From: Cytophagales bacterium
Lineage (GTDB): Bacteria > Bacteroidota > Bacteroidia > Cytophagales > MED-G16
Length of the DNA: 22,916 bases
Assembly: GCA_029940715.1 (NCBI GenBank)
Contig: JAPYTU010000021.1
Span: 1 to 22,916 of the forward strand
Reading direction: 5' to 3'
Part shown: positions 13,980 to 22,419 of the stretch, piece by piece
Layout of the letters: the number at the start of each line of letters is the position of its first letter
How positions within the stretch are numbered: position 1 is the first letter of the stretch
The notes under the pieces: model-generated
What the model was told of the DNA's origin: nothing
The model's input: the letters and a program-made list of their open reading frames with translations, nothing else
The model's database searches: none
Program-made: the position numbers and the translations under genes

Positions 13980-16115
13980 ATGATTATGAAAAAAGCAATA
14001 AATGTAAATACAAAACTTTCTGATGGTAGGGAAATATCACTAGAAACAGGAAAATTAGCTAAGCAAGCTGACGGTTCAGTCGTCCTTACTATGGGAAAAA
14101 CTATGATATTAGCTACAGTAGTTGCTAAAGATGAAGCTAAAGAAAATGTTAATTTTTTACCTTTATCAGTAGATTACCAAGAAAAATTTGCTTCTGCAGG
14201 AAAAATTCCTGGTGGATTTTTAAAAAGAGAAGGTAGATTATCTGATCATGAAGTTCTTATCTGTAGATTAGTTGATAGAGTATTAAGACCTTTATTTCCT
14301 AGTGATTATCATGCTGATACACAAGTAATGTTATCATTAATAAGTGCTGATGCTGATGCATTACCTGATGCTCTAGCAGCTTTAGCAGCATCTGCAGCAT
14401 TAACATTATCTGATATTCCTTTTAATGGACCAATAGCTGAAGCTAGAGTTGTTAAATGTGATGATGACTATATTGTAAATCCTACACCAAAGCAAATAGA
14501 AAATTCCACACTTAATTTAATGGTTGGTGCATCTTCAGATAATATTTCTATGGTTGAAGGTGAATCTAGTGAGGTTTCTGAAAATGAAATTATTGAAGCT
14601 TTAAAGGTTGCTCATGATGCTATAAAATCAATGTGTGATATGCAATTGAAATTATTAAAACAAATTGGTGGAAATAAAAAAAGAGAATATTTTCATGAAG
14701 ATTCAGATTTAAATTTATTAGAAGATATAAAAACTAAAACGTTTGATAAAATATATAAAGTAGCTTCTAAAGGGATTTCAGATAAAATGATGAGAGCTGA
14801 GGCATTTAATGATATTAGAGATAAATACCTTGAAGAATATAAAGATGATGAAGGTTTTAATGAACATCTATTTAAAAAATATTTTCATGATGTAGAAAAA
14901 GATGCTATTAGAAAATCAGTTTTAGATAGTAAAAAACGTCTAGATGGAAGAAAATTAAATGAAATTAGACCTATATGGTCAGAGATAGATTATTTACCAA
15001 ATGCTCATGGTTCTTCTATTTTTACTAGGGGAGAAACTCAATCATTAACATCTGTTACTCTTGGTACCAAATTAGATGAGCAAATGATAGATGGTGCTAT
15101 GAATTCCGGTTATAATAAATTTATGTTGCATTATAATTTTCCTGGATTTTCTACTGGAGAGGTAAGACCAAATAGGGGGGCTGGAAGAAGAGAAATTGGA
15201 CATGGAAATTTAGCATTGAGAGCTTTAAAAAATATGTTACCTTCTGAAGAAGATAACCCTTATACTATTCGGATTGTATCCGATATTTTAGAATCTAATG
15301 GTTCGTCTTCTATGGCAACTGTATGTGCTGGAAGTTTAGCTTTAATGGATGCTGGAATAAAAATTAAAAAACCAGTTTCTGGAATTGCTATGGGTATGAT
15401 TTCAGATTCAGATTCTGGAAAATATGCTATTTTATCAGATATACTTGGAGATGAGGATCATTTAGGTGATATGGATTTTAAAATAACTGGTACTATTGAT
15501 GGTATTACAGCTTGTCAAATGGATATTAAAATTGATGGTTTATCTTATGATGTTCTTGCAGAAGCATTAAATCAAGCTAAAGAAGGAAGACATCATATTT
15601 TATCAGAAATGGTTAAAACGATTGATAAACCTAGAAAAGATTTAAAACCTCATACACCAAGATCTTATAAAATGTCTATTGCAAAAGATATGATTGGTGC
15701 CGTAATTGGTCCAGGAGGTAAAATAATTCAAGAAATTCAAAGAGAATCTGGTGCAACTGTTTTGGTTGAAGAAGTTGATGAAAAAGGAATTGTGAACATT
15801 TTTTCATCAAATCAAGAGGATATGGATAATGCAGTAGAAAGAGTTAAAGCAATAGTAGCTCTTCCTGAAGTAGGTGAAACCTATGTAGGCAAAGTTAAAA
15901 CTATTAAAGATTTTGGTGCTTTTATTGAATTTATGCCTGGAAAAGATGGTTTACTTCATATTTCAGAAATTAAGTGGGAAAGAGTTGAGTCAATGGATGG
16001 TGTTCTTGAAGAGGGTGAAGAAATTAAAGTTAAGTTAACAGAGATTGATAGAAGAACAGGTAAATATAGACTATCAAGAAAAGCTTTATTACCAAAACCT
16101 ACACAAGAGGATTAA
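13980..16115 (+). CDS. pnp: Polyribonucleotide nucleotidyltransferase (PNPase)
   Basis: This 711-residue 3'-5' phosphorolytic exoribonuclease degrades RNA and can also add tails. The domain order is normal. The first RNase PH domain (about 10-145) has GKLAKQADGSVVLTMGKT, SVDYQEKFASAGKIPGGF and RLVDRVLRPLFP. A helical linker follows (about 240-315). The second, catalytic RNase PH domain (about 320-540) has RLDGRKLNEIRPI, FTRGETQSL, GRREIGHGNLALRAL and ILGDEDHLGDMDFKITGT. A KH domain carries VIGPGGKIIQEI, and an S1 domain has VGKVKTIKDFGAFIEF and KDGLLHISEI. The start could be ATG 13980 or the in-frame ATG 13986; the difference is two residues. trxB begins 3 bases after the stop. In other bacteria pnp is autoregulated through its leader; this cannot be judged here. 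Confidence 0.98.
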   Translation: MIMKKAINVNTKLSDGREISLETGKLAKQADGSVVLTMGKTMILATVVAKDEAKENVNFLPLSVDYQEKFASAGKIPGGFLKREGRLSDHEVLICRLVDRVLRPLFPSDYHADTQVMLSLISADADALPDALAALAASAALTLSDIPFNGPIAEARVVKCDDDYIVNPTPKQIENSTLNLMVGASSDNISMVEGESSEVSENEIIEALKVAHDAIKSMCDMQLKLLKQIGGNKKREYFHEDSDLNLLEDIKTKTFDKIYKVASKGISDKMMRAEAFNDIRDKYLEEYKDDEGFNEHLFKKYFHDVEKDAIRKSVLDSKKRLDGRKLNEIRPIWSEIDYLPNAHGSSIFTRGETQSLTSVTLGTKLDEQMIDGAMNSGYNKFMLHYNFPGFSTGEVRPNRGAGRREIGHGNLALRALKNMLPSEEDNPYTIRIVSDILESNGSSSMATVCAGSLALMDAGIKIKKPVSGIAMGMISDSDSGKYAILSDILGDEDHLGDMDFKITGTIDGITACQMDIKIDGLSYDVLAEALNQAKEGRHHILSEMVKTIDKPRKDLKPHTPRSYKMSIAKDMIGAVIGPGGKIIQEIQRESGATVLVEEVDEKGIVNIFSSNQEDMDNAVERVKAIVALPEVGETYVGKVKTIKDFGAFIEFMPGKDGLLHISEIKWERVESMDGVLEEGEEIKVKLTEIDRRTGKYRLSRKALLPKPTQED

Positions 16116-16118
16116 ATT

Positions 16119-17048
16119 ATGAAAAATCTTGATGTAGACGTGCTTATTATAGGTTCAGGTCCAGCAGGTTATACTGCTGCTATATATGCATCAAGAGCGG
16201 GATTAAGCACTTTATTATATAAAGGAGATCAACCTGGTGGTCAATTAACTATAACTTCTGATGTTGAAAATTATCCTGGTTATCCAAATGGAATAATGGG
16301 ACCAGAAATGATGATTGATTTTGAAAAACAAGCTGAAAGATTTGGGACAATTATTAAAAATGGTATGATAAAATCTGTAGATTTTTCTACTAAGAATTTA
16401 ATATGTTTTTCAGATGATGGAGAAACTATTAATGCCAAATCTATAATCATATCCACAGGAGCATCTGCAAAGTGGTTGAATATAGACTCTGAACAAAGAC
16501 TTAATGGAAAAGGAGTTTCAGCATGTGCTGTTTGTGATGGTTTTTTCTTTAAAAATCAAGATGTAGCTGTAGTGGGTGGAGGTGATACAGCTGCAGAGGA
16601 GGCACTTTATTTATCCAAACTTGTTAATAAAGTTTATTTAGTAATTAGAAGAGATGTGATGAGGGCATCTGTAATTATGCAAAATCGAATTAAAAAAAAT
16701 GATAAAATAGAAATACATTGGAATTCAGAAATTGATGAGATATTAGGAGAAAATTCTGTTGAAGGTATAAATATGTTTAATAATAAGACAAAAGATATAA
16801 AAAAAATTAAATTAAAAGGAGTTTTTGTAGCTATTGGTCATAATCCTAATACTGAAATTTTTAAAGATTATTTAAAAATGGATGATAAGGGTTATATTGT
16901 AACTGAACCTGATTCTACTAAAACTAATGTTAGTGGGGTTTTTGCTACAGGTGATGCCCAAGATAAAATTTATAGACAAGCAGTTACTGCAGCAGGATCA
17001 GGTTGTATGGGTGCTTTAGATGCTGAAAGATATATTTCAAATAATTAA
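16119..17048 (+). CDS. trxB: Thioredoxin reductase
   Basis: This 309-residue NADPH-dependent flavoenzyme passes electrons to thioredoxin. The FAD motif GSGPAGYTAAIYASRAGL begins at residue 12, QPGGQL at 38 and the redox-active pair CAVC is at 136-139 (ACAVCDGFF). The NADPH motif GGGDTAAEEA starts at 153 with the RR pair (VIRRDVMRAS) for the 2'-phosphate. The ATGDAQDKIYRQAVTAAGSG segment closes the FAD site. Length and layout are those of the low-molecular-weight bacterial type. It lies 3 bases after pnp and 2 bases before bshB1, so a disulfide-reducing enzyme and a thiol-synthesis enzyme share a transcript with pnp. Reduced thioredoxin would also serve MsrB encoded at 4860-5222. Some bacillithiol-disulfide reductases are related flavoproteins, but the CxxC here indicates a true TrxB. 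Confidence 0.96.
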   Translation: MKNLDVDVLIIGSGPAGYTAAIYASRAGLSTLLYKGDQPGGQLTITSDVENYPGYPNGIMGPEMMIDFEKQAERFGTIIKNGMIKSVDFSTKNLICFSDDGETINAKSIIISTGASAKWLNIDSEQRLNGKGVSACAVCDGFFFKNQDVAVVGGGDTAAEEALYLSKLVNKVYLVIRRDVMRASVIMQNRIKKNDKIEIHWNSEIDEILGENSVEGINMFNNKTKDIKKIKLKGVFVAIGHNPNTEIFKDYLKMDDKGYIVTEPDSTKTNVSGVFATGDAQDKIYRQAVTAAGSGCMGALDAERYISNN

Positions 17049-17050
17049 TT

Positions 17051-17767
17051 ATGCACGTTGATATTTTAGTTATTATGGCTCATCCTGATGATGCAGAACT
17101 TTCTTGTTCTGGTACTATATTATCTTGTATAGATAATGGTTTATCTGTTGGTATGTTAGATTTAACTAAGGGAGAGTTGGGTACTAGAGGAAATCAAGTA
17201 ACTAGACAAAAAGAAGCTAATAACTCAGCTAAATTATTAAAAGTAAAATTTAGAGATAATTTAAATTTAAAAGATGGTTTTTTTCAAATTAATGAAGATT
17301 CTTTGAATTTATTAATTATAAAAATTAGACAATATACTCCTAAAATAATCATTACTAATTCAAAGACGGATAGACATCCGGATCATGAAAATGCATCTAA
17401 ATTTGTAAAAAAAGGAGCTTTTTTATCTGGATTGATTAAAATTAAATCTAAATTAAATAATGCAAATCAAAATCCTTGGAGACCTAATATTATTTTATAT
17501 TCCATTCAAAATAATTTTGTTAATCCTGATTTTGTGTTAGATGTTTCAGATTATTTTCAAACAAAAATTAAGTCTATAGAATGTTTTAGATCTCAATTTT
17601 ATGATTCTAAAAGTAAAGAACCTGAATCTTTTATTTCTTCTAAAGGATTTATGGAGTTTATTAGAGCTAGATCTATAGATTTAGGTCATTCTATAGGTGT
17701 TGCTCATGGAGAAGGTTTTACTTGTGATTCAAAATTAAAAATAGATAATTTGAAGAATATTCTTTAA
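17051..17767 (+). CDS. bshB1: Bacillithiol biosynthesis deacetylase BshB1
   Basis: This 238-residue PIG-L/LmbE-family zinc deacetylase removes acetate from GlcNAc-malate in bacillithiol synthesis. Zinc ligands are visible in AHPDDAE (H11, D14) and in RHPDH (H109-H112), with D13 as the likely base. Further BshB1 markers are DLTKGELGTRGN (37-48), RQKEANNSAKLL, DNLNLKDGFFQ and the C-terminal HSIGVAHGEGF. Bacteroidota are known to encode bacillithiol-type pathways, so this suits the proposed lineage. bshA and bshC are not in the window. It starts 2 bases after trxB. It ends convergently with pdxH: the two stop codons share the palindromic TTAA at 17764-17767, leaving no room for a conventional terminator. 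Confidence 0.92.
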   Translation: MHVDILVIMAHPDDAELSCSGTILSCIDNGLSVGMLDLTKGELGTRGNQVTRQKEANNSAKLLKVKFRDNLNLKDGFFQINEDSLNLLIIKIRQYTPKIIITNSKTDRHPDHENASKFVKKGAFLSGLIKIKSKLNNANQNPWRPNIILYSIQNNFVNPDFVLDVSDYFQTKIKSIECFRSQFYDSKSKEPESFISSKGFMEFIRARSIDLGHSIGVAHGEGFTCDSKLKIDNLKNIL

Positions 17768-18402
17768 GGATATAATCTATTTATATTCCACTTATTTTTT
17801 TCTTTTTCATAGAGTATTCTATCATGCATCCTAGATGATCTTCCTTGCCAAAACTCAATGGAATTAGGATGAATAATATATCCACCCCAAAAATCAGGAT
17901 AGGGGATAAGTTTGTTTTTAAATTTATTTTCAAAATTTTTAAATCTTTTTAATAAATCACTTGAATTATGTAATTCTTTGCTTTGCTTTGATGCCCAAGC
18001 TGCTATTTTACTTTTTTCTGGTCTTGAATCAAAATATTTTTTTGAATCTCGTTTTGTTATCTTTACTGCTTTACCTTTAATTATTACTTGTCTTTCTATC
18101 TTTTTCCATAAAAAAACTACTGAAACATTATTATTATGCATTATATCATTTGCTTTTATACTTTCGTAATTTGTAAAAAAAACTAATCCTTTATCTGTAA
18201 TGTTTTTAAGTAAAACTGTTCTAGAGTTCAAGAGGTTATTTTTTGAGATGGTAGATAAAATCATTGCATTTGGTTCAATAATATTTTCTTTTTTTGCATT
18301 TTTAAACCAAATTTCAAATTGCTTTATGGGGTTGTTTTTTAATTTTTTAATATCAATTAAATCTCCTGAATAATCAACTCTTAAATTTTTTAATTCTTTC
18401 AT
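17764..18402 (-). CDS. pdxH: Pyridoxamine 5'-phosphate oxidase
   Basis: This 212-residue FMN enzyme oxidises PNP/PMP to PLP. Recognisable family segments are the N-terminal LRVDYSGDL, PIKQFEIWFKNA, AMILSTISKNNLLNSRTVLLK, GLVFFTNYESIKANDI, VVFLWKKIERQVIIKG, the YFDSRPEKSKIAAWASKQSKEL segment, PDFWGGYIIHPNSIEFWQGRSSRMHDR and the end WNINRLYP, which matches the classic C-terminus with its Arg. Length is normal. It is transcribed towards bshB1, sharing its stop palindrome, and its start is only 27 bases from the divergent yqgE start. PLP made here would serve the dehydratase at 20541 among others. Confidence 0.96.
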   Translation of the reverse strand: MKELKNLRVDYSGDLIDIKKLKNNPIKQFEIWFKNAKKENIIEPNAMILSTISKNNLLNSRTVLLKNITDKGLVFFTNYESIKANDIMHNNNVSVVFLWKKIERQVIIKGKAVKITKRDSKKYFDSRPEKSKIAAWASKQSKELHNSSDLLKRFKNFENKFKNKLIPYPDFWGGYIIHPNSIEFWQGRSSRMHDRILYEKEKNKWNINRLYP

Positions 18403-18429
18403 TTTTTATTTTTAATTTAAATTTAATAT

Positions 18430-19002
18430 ATGGAATGGGATTATTTTAATTATAAATCAAATAATAAAGTTAAAAAAGGTAGTGTTTTGATATCTGAACC
18501 TTTTATGAAAGATCCTTTTTTTGTTAGGTCTGTTATTCTTATTTGTGAACATAATAATGAAGGAAGTTTTGGTTATAAGTTAAATTCACCATGTAATAAA
18601 GCTAATATGAAATTACTTGATAATGATATTTTAGAGAATTTACACTTTGGTGGTCCAGTTGAAAATGAATATTTAAATTTTATTCACAACTGTGAAAATC
18701 CAAAAATAAATTCAAATAAAATATCTGAGGGTTTGTTTTTTGGTGGTGATATACATTTTTTTAAAAAATTAATAAATAATAGTAGAAATATTAAATTCAA
18801 ATCTTTTGTTGGATATTCAGGATGGACAACTGATCAATTAGATAATGAAATAGAATCAAATTCTTGGATTGTGATTAACGATTATGATAATAAATATTTG
18901 TTTAATAAAGGAAATAATAATTATTGGTCAAATTTTTTAAAAAATATTGGAGGTGTAAATAAAATTTTTTCTAATTATCCTCTTGACCCTTCATTGAATT
19001 AA
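18430..19002 (+). CDS. YqgE/AlgH family protein (DUF179)
   Basis: This 190-residue protein is of the YqgE/AlgH family. Conserved features are KKGSVLISEPFMKDPFFVRSVILICEHNNEGSFGYKLN at residues 16-53, HFGGPVENEYLNFIHN, ISEGLFFGGDIHFFKKL, and FKSFVGYSGWTTDQLDNEIESNSWIV. The family is widespread and cytosolic, and its biochemical role is not firmly established; names based on alginate regulation come from Pseudomonas and should not be transferred. It is divergent from pdxH. The DUF349 gene starts 21 bases after its stop, with a possible own promoter in the gap. Confidence 0.93.
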   Translation: MEWDYFNYKSNNKVKKGSVLISEPFMKDPFFVRSVILICEHNNEGSFGYKLNSPCNKANMKLLDNDILENLHFGGPVENEYLNFIHNCENPKINSNKISEGLFFGGDIHFFKKLINNSRNIKFKSFVGYSGWTTDQLDNEIESNSWIVINDYDNKYLFNKGNNNYWSNFLKNIGGVNKIFSNYPLDPSLN

Positions 19003-19011
19003 AATATTAGT

Positions 19012-19019
19012 TAAATTTG
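19012..19019 (+). promoter_or_regulatory. Candidate -7 promoter element giving a near-leaderless DUF349 mRNA
   Basis: TAAATTTG followed by CATT is a perfect TAnnTTTG match in the 21-base gap after yqgE, only 4 bases before the ATG at 19024. Placing the G at about -4 puts the transcript start near 19023, so the mRNA would have essentially no leader. No good TTTG -33 box is seen at 19-20 bases, so readthrough from yqgE is equally possible. Confidence 0.4.
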
Positions 19020-19023
19020 CATT

Positions 19024-20544
19024 ATGAGTAATGAAGATATTAAAGTAGTATCTAAAAAAAAACCTGAAGTTAACGATTCATCTAAGGAATTAATTTCTAC
19101 TTCTGAAGCCCCTGTTAATATATTTTCTGGTATTAAAAAAAAGAAAACAATTATCAATTCTTTACGTGATTTAGTTAATGGACAAGAAGAAAAATCTACT
19201 TTTATAAATGTAAAAAAATTACAAACTGAATGGAAAAATATTGGACAATTAGACAATCCTAAGGATAAAACATTATGGACTACATATAATGCGCTTTTAG
19301 ATAGATTTTATGATAACAGAAGTATTTATTTTGAATTAAAGGAATTAGATAGAAAAAAGAATTTAGAATCAAAAATAAAATTGTGTGATAAAGCAGAAAA
19401 ACTGATAAATAATAAAAATATAATGAAATCAGTAAGTGTTTTAAATAATATTCATAATGATTTTAAACACATTGGTCCAGCTCCAGTTAATAAACAAGAA
19501 GATCTCTGGGATAGGTTAAAAAGTGCTTCTGATGAATTATATAAAAAGAAAAAAAAATTTATTTCAAATATTAAGAATATTTTAAATGAAAATTTAGATA
19601 AAAAGAATGAATTATTGACTGAAATAAAATCATTTTCTAATCTTAAATTTGATGATATAAAAAAATGGAATGAAAAATCAAAAGAAATACTTATTCTAAA
19701 AGATAAATGGAATAGTATTGGTGGTACTCCTAAGAAAAATTCTAAATTATTAAGTAAAGAATTTTGGACTTCTTTTAAGAGTTTTTATAATGATAAAAGT
19801 AATTTTTTTAAAAAAATTGATGATTTGTATCTTTCGAATTTAATAATTAAAAATTCATTAATAAATAGAGTCGAGAATATAAAAGATAGTGATGATTGGA
19901 TAGTATCAACAAAAGAAATTATATCTATTCAAAAAGAATGGCAGAAAGTAGGAAAAGTACCTCTTAAGAAAAAAGATCAAATTTATAAGAAATTTAAAAA
20001 AGTTTGTGATCATTATTTTGATAGGAAAAGAATTGAGGATAAGGATTCTATAAAATTACATAATGATAATTTTAAAGCTAAAAATAAAATCTGTGGTGCT
20101 ATTTTAAAGTTATCTAAGAAAAAAGAATTTAATCAGGAAGAATTTTTAGATCTGCAGATAAAATTTTTAGAATTAGGTCACGTTCCAAAAGAGAGCATAG
20201 ATACCATTAAAAATAAATATAAAGATTCTTTACAAATACTTTTAAAATCAGCTTCTAAATTTATGGATTCAAATGAATTAAACAATTTTAAATTTATTAT
20301 TGAAATAAATACTTTATCTAATAACCCTTTTTCAAAAAATAAAATTTATAAGAAAAAAATAGAAATTAGAAATAAAATAAATACTATTCAAAGTGATATT
20401 AAAAATTTAAAAAATAATATTGATTTCTTAAAAGAATCAGAAGCTGCTAATAAGTTAAAGAAAGAATATATATCAAAAATTGAAGGTTCAGACAAAGAAA
20501 TTGATTCTCTTAAATTGCAGTTAAATCTTATTAATAAAGTTTGA
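19024..20544 (+). CDS. DUF349 repeat protein
   Basis: This 506-residue, strongly helical, Lys-rich cytosolic protein has several DUF349 repeats. Each repeat has the shape W-x-x-[IV]-G-x-x-P followed by a W/Y/F and a helix. Good examples are around residues 66-110 (EWKNIGQL), 145-180 (DFKHIGPAP), 225-265 (DKWNSIGGTP) and 302-340 (EWQKVGKVP), plus a degenerate one near 378-410 (FLELGHVP). The first 40 residues are low complexity, and the last 70 form a probable coiled coil (NKINTIQSDIKNLKNNIDFL). The family is common in Bacteroidota and its function is unknown. Its TGA stop overlaps the TTG start of the dehydratase gene by three bases (TTGA). Confidence 0.9.
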   Translation: MSNEDIKVVSKKKPEVNDSSKELISTSEAPVNIFSGIKKKKTIINSLRDLVNGQEEKSTFINVKKLQTEWKNIGQLDNPKDKTLWTTYNALLDRFYDNRSIYFELKELDRKKNLESKIKLCDKAEKLINNKNIMKSVSVLNNIHNDFKHIGPAPVNKQEDLWDRLKSASDELYKKKKKFISNIKNILNENLDKKNELLTEIKSFSNLKFDDIKKWNEKSKEILILKDKWNSIGGTPKKNSKLLSKEFWTSFKSFYNDKSNFFKKIDDLYLSNLIIKNSLINRVENIKDSDDWIVSTKEIISIQKEWQKVGKVPLKKKDQIYKKFKKVCDHYFDRKRIEDKDSIKLHNDNFKAKNKICGAILKLSKKKEFNQEEFLDLQIKFLELGHVPKESIDTIKNKYKDSLQILLKSASKFMDSNELNNFKFIIEINTLSNNPFSKNKIYKKKIEIRNKINTIQSDIKNLKNNIDFLKESEAANKLKKEYISKIEGSDKEIDSLKLQLNLINKV

Positions 20545-21494
20545 AATTTCCATCTATTGATGATTTTAATAATACATTATCTGATATAAATAAGTATATT
20601 CATAAAACTCCCATTGTATCTTCTTCATCATTAAATAAAATATATAATTCTAATATTTTTTTTAAATTAGAATTGTTTCAAAAAACAGGATCTTTTAAAA
20701 CTAGAGGAGCAATAAATAAATTATTAAAATTATCAGATCTTGAAAGAAATAAAGGTGTTATAACAATTTCTGCTGGTAATCATGCACAGGCAATTTCATG
20801 GGCTTGCTCTCAGTTTAATATAAAATCTAAAATAGTGATGCCATTTGATGCATCACCATCAAAAGTTGAGGCTACAAAGTCTTATGGAGGAGAAGTGATT
20901 TTGACTAAAAATAGTATGATGGATGAGTGTAATGATATAAAAGAAAGGGAGGGATTAACTTTTGTCCATCCTTTTGATGACATAGATATAATTTTAGGTC
21001 AAGGAACAGTTGGCTTAGAAATAATAGAAAAATTAAATAATATAGACTATGCTTTTATTAGCATTGGTGGAGGGGGATTAATATCTGGTATAGCATGTGT
21101 TTTAAAATCTATAAATCCTAAAATAAAAATAATTGGGGTAGAGCCAATTAACTCAAATGTTATGACAAAAAGTATATCATCTAATAAACCTGAAACATTT
21201 GATACTAATATAAATAAAACAATTGCTGATGGATTAGCAGCCCCATTTGCTGGTAATTTAACTTTTGAATTTGTTAAAAAATATGTTGATGAAATAATTA
21301 ATGTCTCTGAAAATGAGATGATAGAGTCTATGAGAGTAATAATTGAGAGGTTAAAAGTAATTCCTGAAGCAGCTGCATCTGCTTGTTTTGTTCCTATTTT
21401 AAAAAATAAACTTAGTATTAAGAAAAATACTAATTCTATTATTGTTCTCTGTGGTGGTAATATAGATCTTGATAAACTAAAGAAATTGTTTTGA
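20541..21494 (+). CDS. PLP-dependent threonine/serine dehydratase or serine racemase
   Basis: This 317-residue fold-type II PLP enzyme has the PLP lysine in GSFKTRGA (Lys53), the substrate loop SAGNHAQA (77-84) and the phosphate-binding glycine loop GGGGLISG (176-183). IIGVEPINSN and KTIADGLAAP carry residues that can bind a divalent cation in serine racemases. There is no C-terminal ACT or regulatory domain, so it resembles catabolic threonine ammonia-lyase (TdcB) or serine racemase more than biosynthetic IlvA. The reaction would be deamination of Thr or Ser to 2-oxobutyrate or pyruvate, with possible Ser racemisation; these cannot be separated by sequence alone. The start is TTG at 20541, fused to the previous stop as TTGA. 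No in-frame ATG lies in the first 99 codons; the first falls at residue 100, beyond the PLP lysine, so the length supports TTG. Confidence 0.9.
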   Translation: MKFPSIDDFNNTLSDINKYIHKTPIVSSSSLNKIYNSNIFFKLELFQKTGSFKTRGAINKLLKLSDLERNKGVITISAGNHAQAISWACSQFNIKSKIVMPFDASPSKVEATKSYGGEVILTKNSMMDECNDIKEREGLTFVHPFDDIDIILGQGTVGLEIIEKLNNIDYAFISIGGGGLISGIACVLKSINPKIKIIGVEPINSNVMTKSISSNKPETFDTNINKTIADGLAAPFAGNLTFEFVKKYVDEIINVSENEMIESMRVIIERLKVIPEAAASACFVPILKNKLSIKKNTNSIIVLCGGNIDLDKLKKLF

Positions 21495-22387
21495 GAAGAT
21501 TTTTAGTAATTATACTCTTATGTGTATTTAGTTTTAATCTTTTTTCACAGGATACTTTACGAACTAAAGTTGATAAAAATTTTTATAAATTTCTAGCTGC
21601 TGAGGGTGTGGTGTTATCTGGGGCTATTTTGTATTTAAAACATGAGTGGTATCATGATAAAAAAAGAGTTCCTTTTCATTTTTATAATGATTTTAAAGGT
21701 TGGAATCAGGTAGATAAATTAGGCCATTTTTACGTTTCATATTTGGAGAGTAATGTAGGTTATTCTATTCTTAAAAAATTTAAATTTTCTGAAAAAAAAG
21801 CTCTTTATTTTGGAGGTTTTCAGGGTTTAATTTTAGAGACTCCTATTGAATTTTTAGATGCCTATTATCAAGGTTGGGGATTTTCAGTATCTGACTTGGT
21901 AGCAAATACACTTGGATCAGTTTTTTTTATAATGCAACAAAAAATATTTAATGAGCAGCTTATAAAACCAAAACTTTCATTTAGTAAATCAATATACGCT
22001 AATGAAGCAAATGGTTTACTAGGAAAAAAGAGTTTAATTTCACAATTTGTATATGATTATAATGGATACACATATTGGTTTTCATTTTCACCAAATAAAA
22101 TATTTAAGTTTAAAAAAGTACCAAAATGGTTAAATTTTGCTATTGGTTATGGTGCAAATGGTATGTTAGGTGAATTTGAAAATAAAAGTATGTATAAGGG
22201 TGTAGAAATTCCTTCTTTTAAGAGGTATAGACAATTTTATCTATCCTTAGACATAGATTTTTCTAAAATAAGGACAAAATCGAGATTTGTAAATAAGATT
22301 TTTGATGGTTTGAGTTATATAAAAATACCTCTTCCTACACTTGAATTTTCTAACAATAAAATGAAAGGTTATTTCTTTTATTTTTAA
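21491..22387 (+). CDS. DUF2279 family envelope protein
   Basis: This 298-residue protein has a signal peptide (RRFLVIILLCVFSFNLFSQ). A DUF2279 domain (about 30-160) follows, recognisable from FHFYNDFKGWNQVDKLGHFYVSY, the hydrophobic AEGVVLSGAILYL and FGGFQGLILETPIEFLDAYYQGWGFSVSDLVANTLGS. The C-terminal part (QFVYDYNGYTYWFSFSPNKIF onward) resembles beta strands and ends in the aromatic GYFFYF, which suggests an outer membrane location. The family is conserved in Bacteroidota without a known function. The start is TTG at 21491, overlapping the dehydratase stop as TTGA, the second such junction in a row. tRNA-Thr follows after 32 bases. Confidence 0.88.
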   Translation: MRRFLVIILLCVFSFNLFSQDTLRTKVDKNFYKFLAAEGVVLSGAILYLKHEWYHDKKRVPFHFYNDFKGWNQVDKLGHFYVSYLESNVGYSILKKFKFSEKKALYFGGFQGLILETPIEFLDAYYQGWGFSVSDLVANTLGSVFFIMQQKIFNEQLIKPKLSFSKSIYANEANGLLGKKSLISQFVYDYNGYTYWFSFSPNKIFKFKKVPKWLNFAIGYGANGMLGEFENKSMYKGVEIPSFKRYRQFYLSLDIDFSKIRTKSRFVNKIFDGLSYIKIPLPTLEFSNNKMKGYFFYF

Positions 22388-22394
22388 ATAAAAT

Positions 22395-22402
22395 TATATT
22401 TG
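22395..22402 (+). promoter_or_regulatory. Candidate promoter for tRNA-Thr
   Basis: TATATTTG followed by CC matches TAnnTTTG perfectly, and TTTC (3 of 4 to TTTG) sits exactly 19 bases upstream at 22372-22375, inside the end of the DUF2279 gene. The predicted start near 22406 leaves a 14-base tRNA leader. It has one of the two best -33/-7 pairings in the window. Confidence 0.55.
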
Positions 22403-22419
22403 CCAACAAAATTCTATTA

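Noticed and set aside
17912..18169. 85-codon plus-strand ORF
   Set aside because: It is antisense to the core of pdxH. Its Leu/Phe-rich composition is what AT-rich reverse frames produce.
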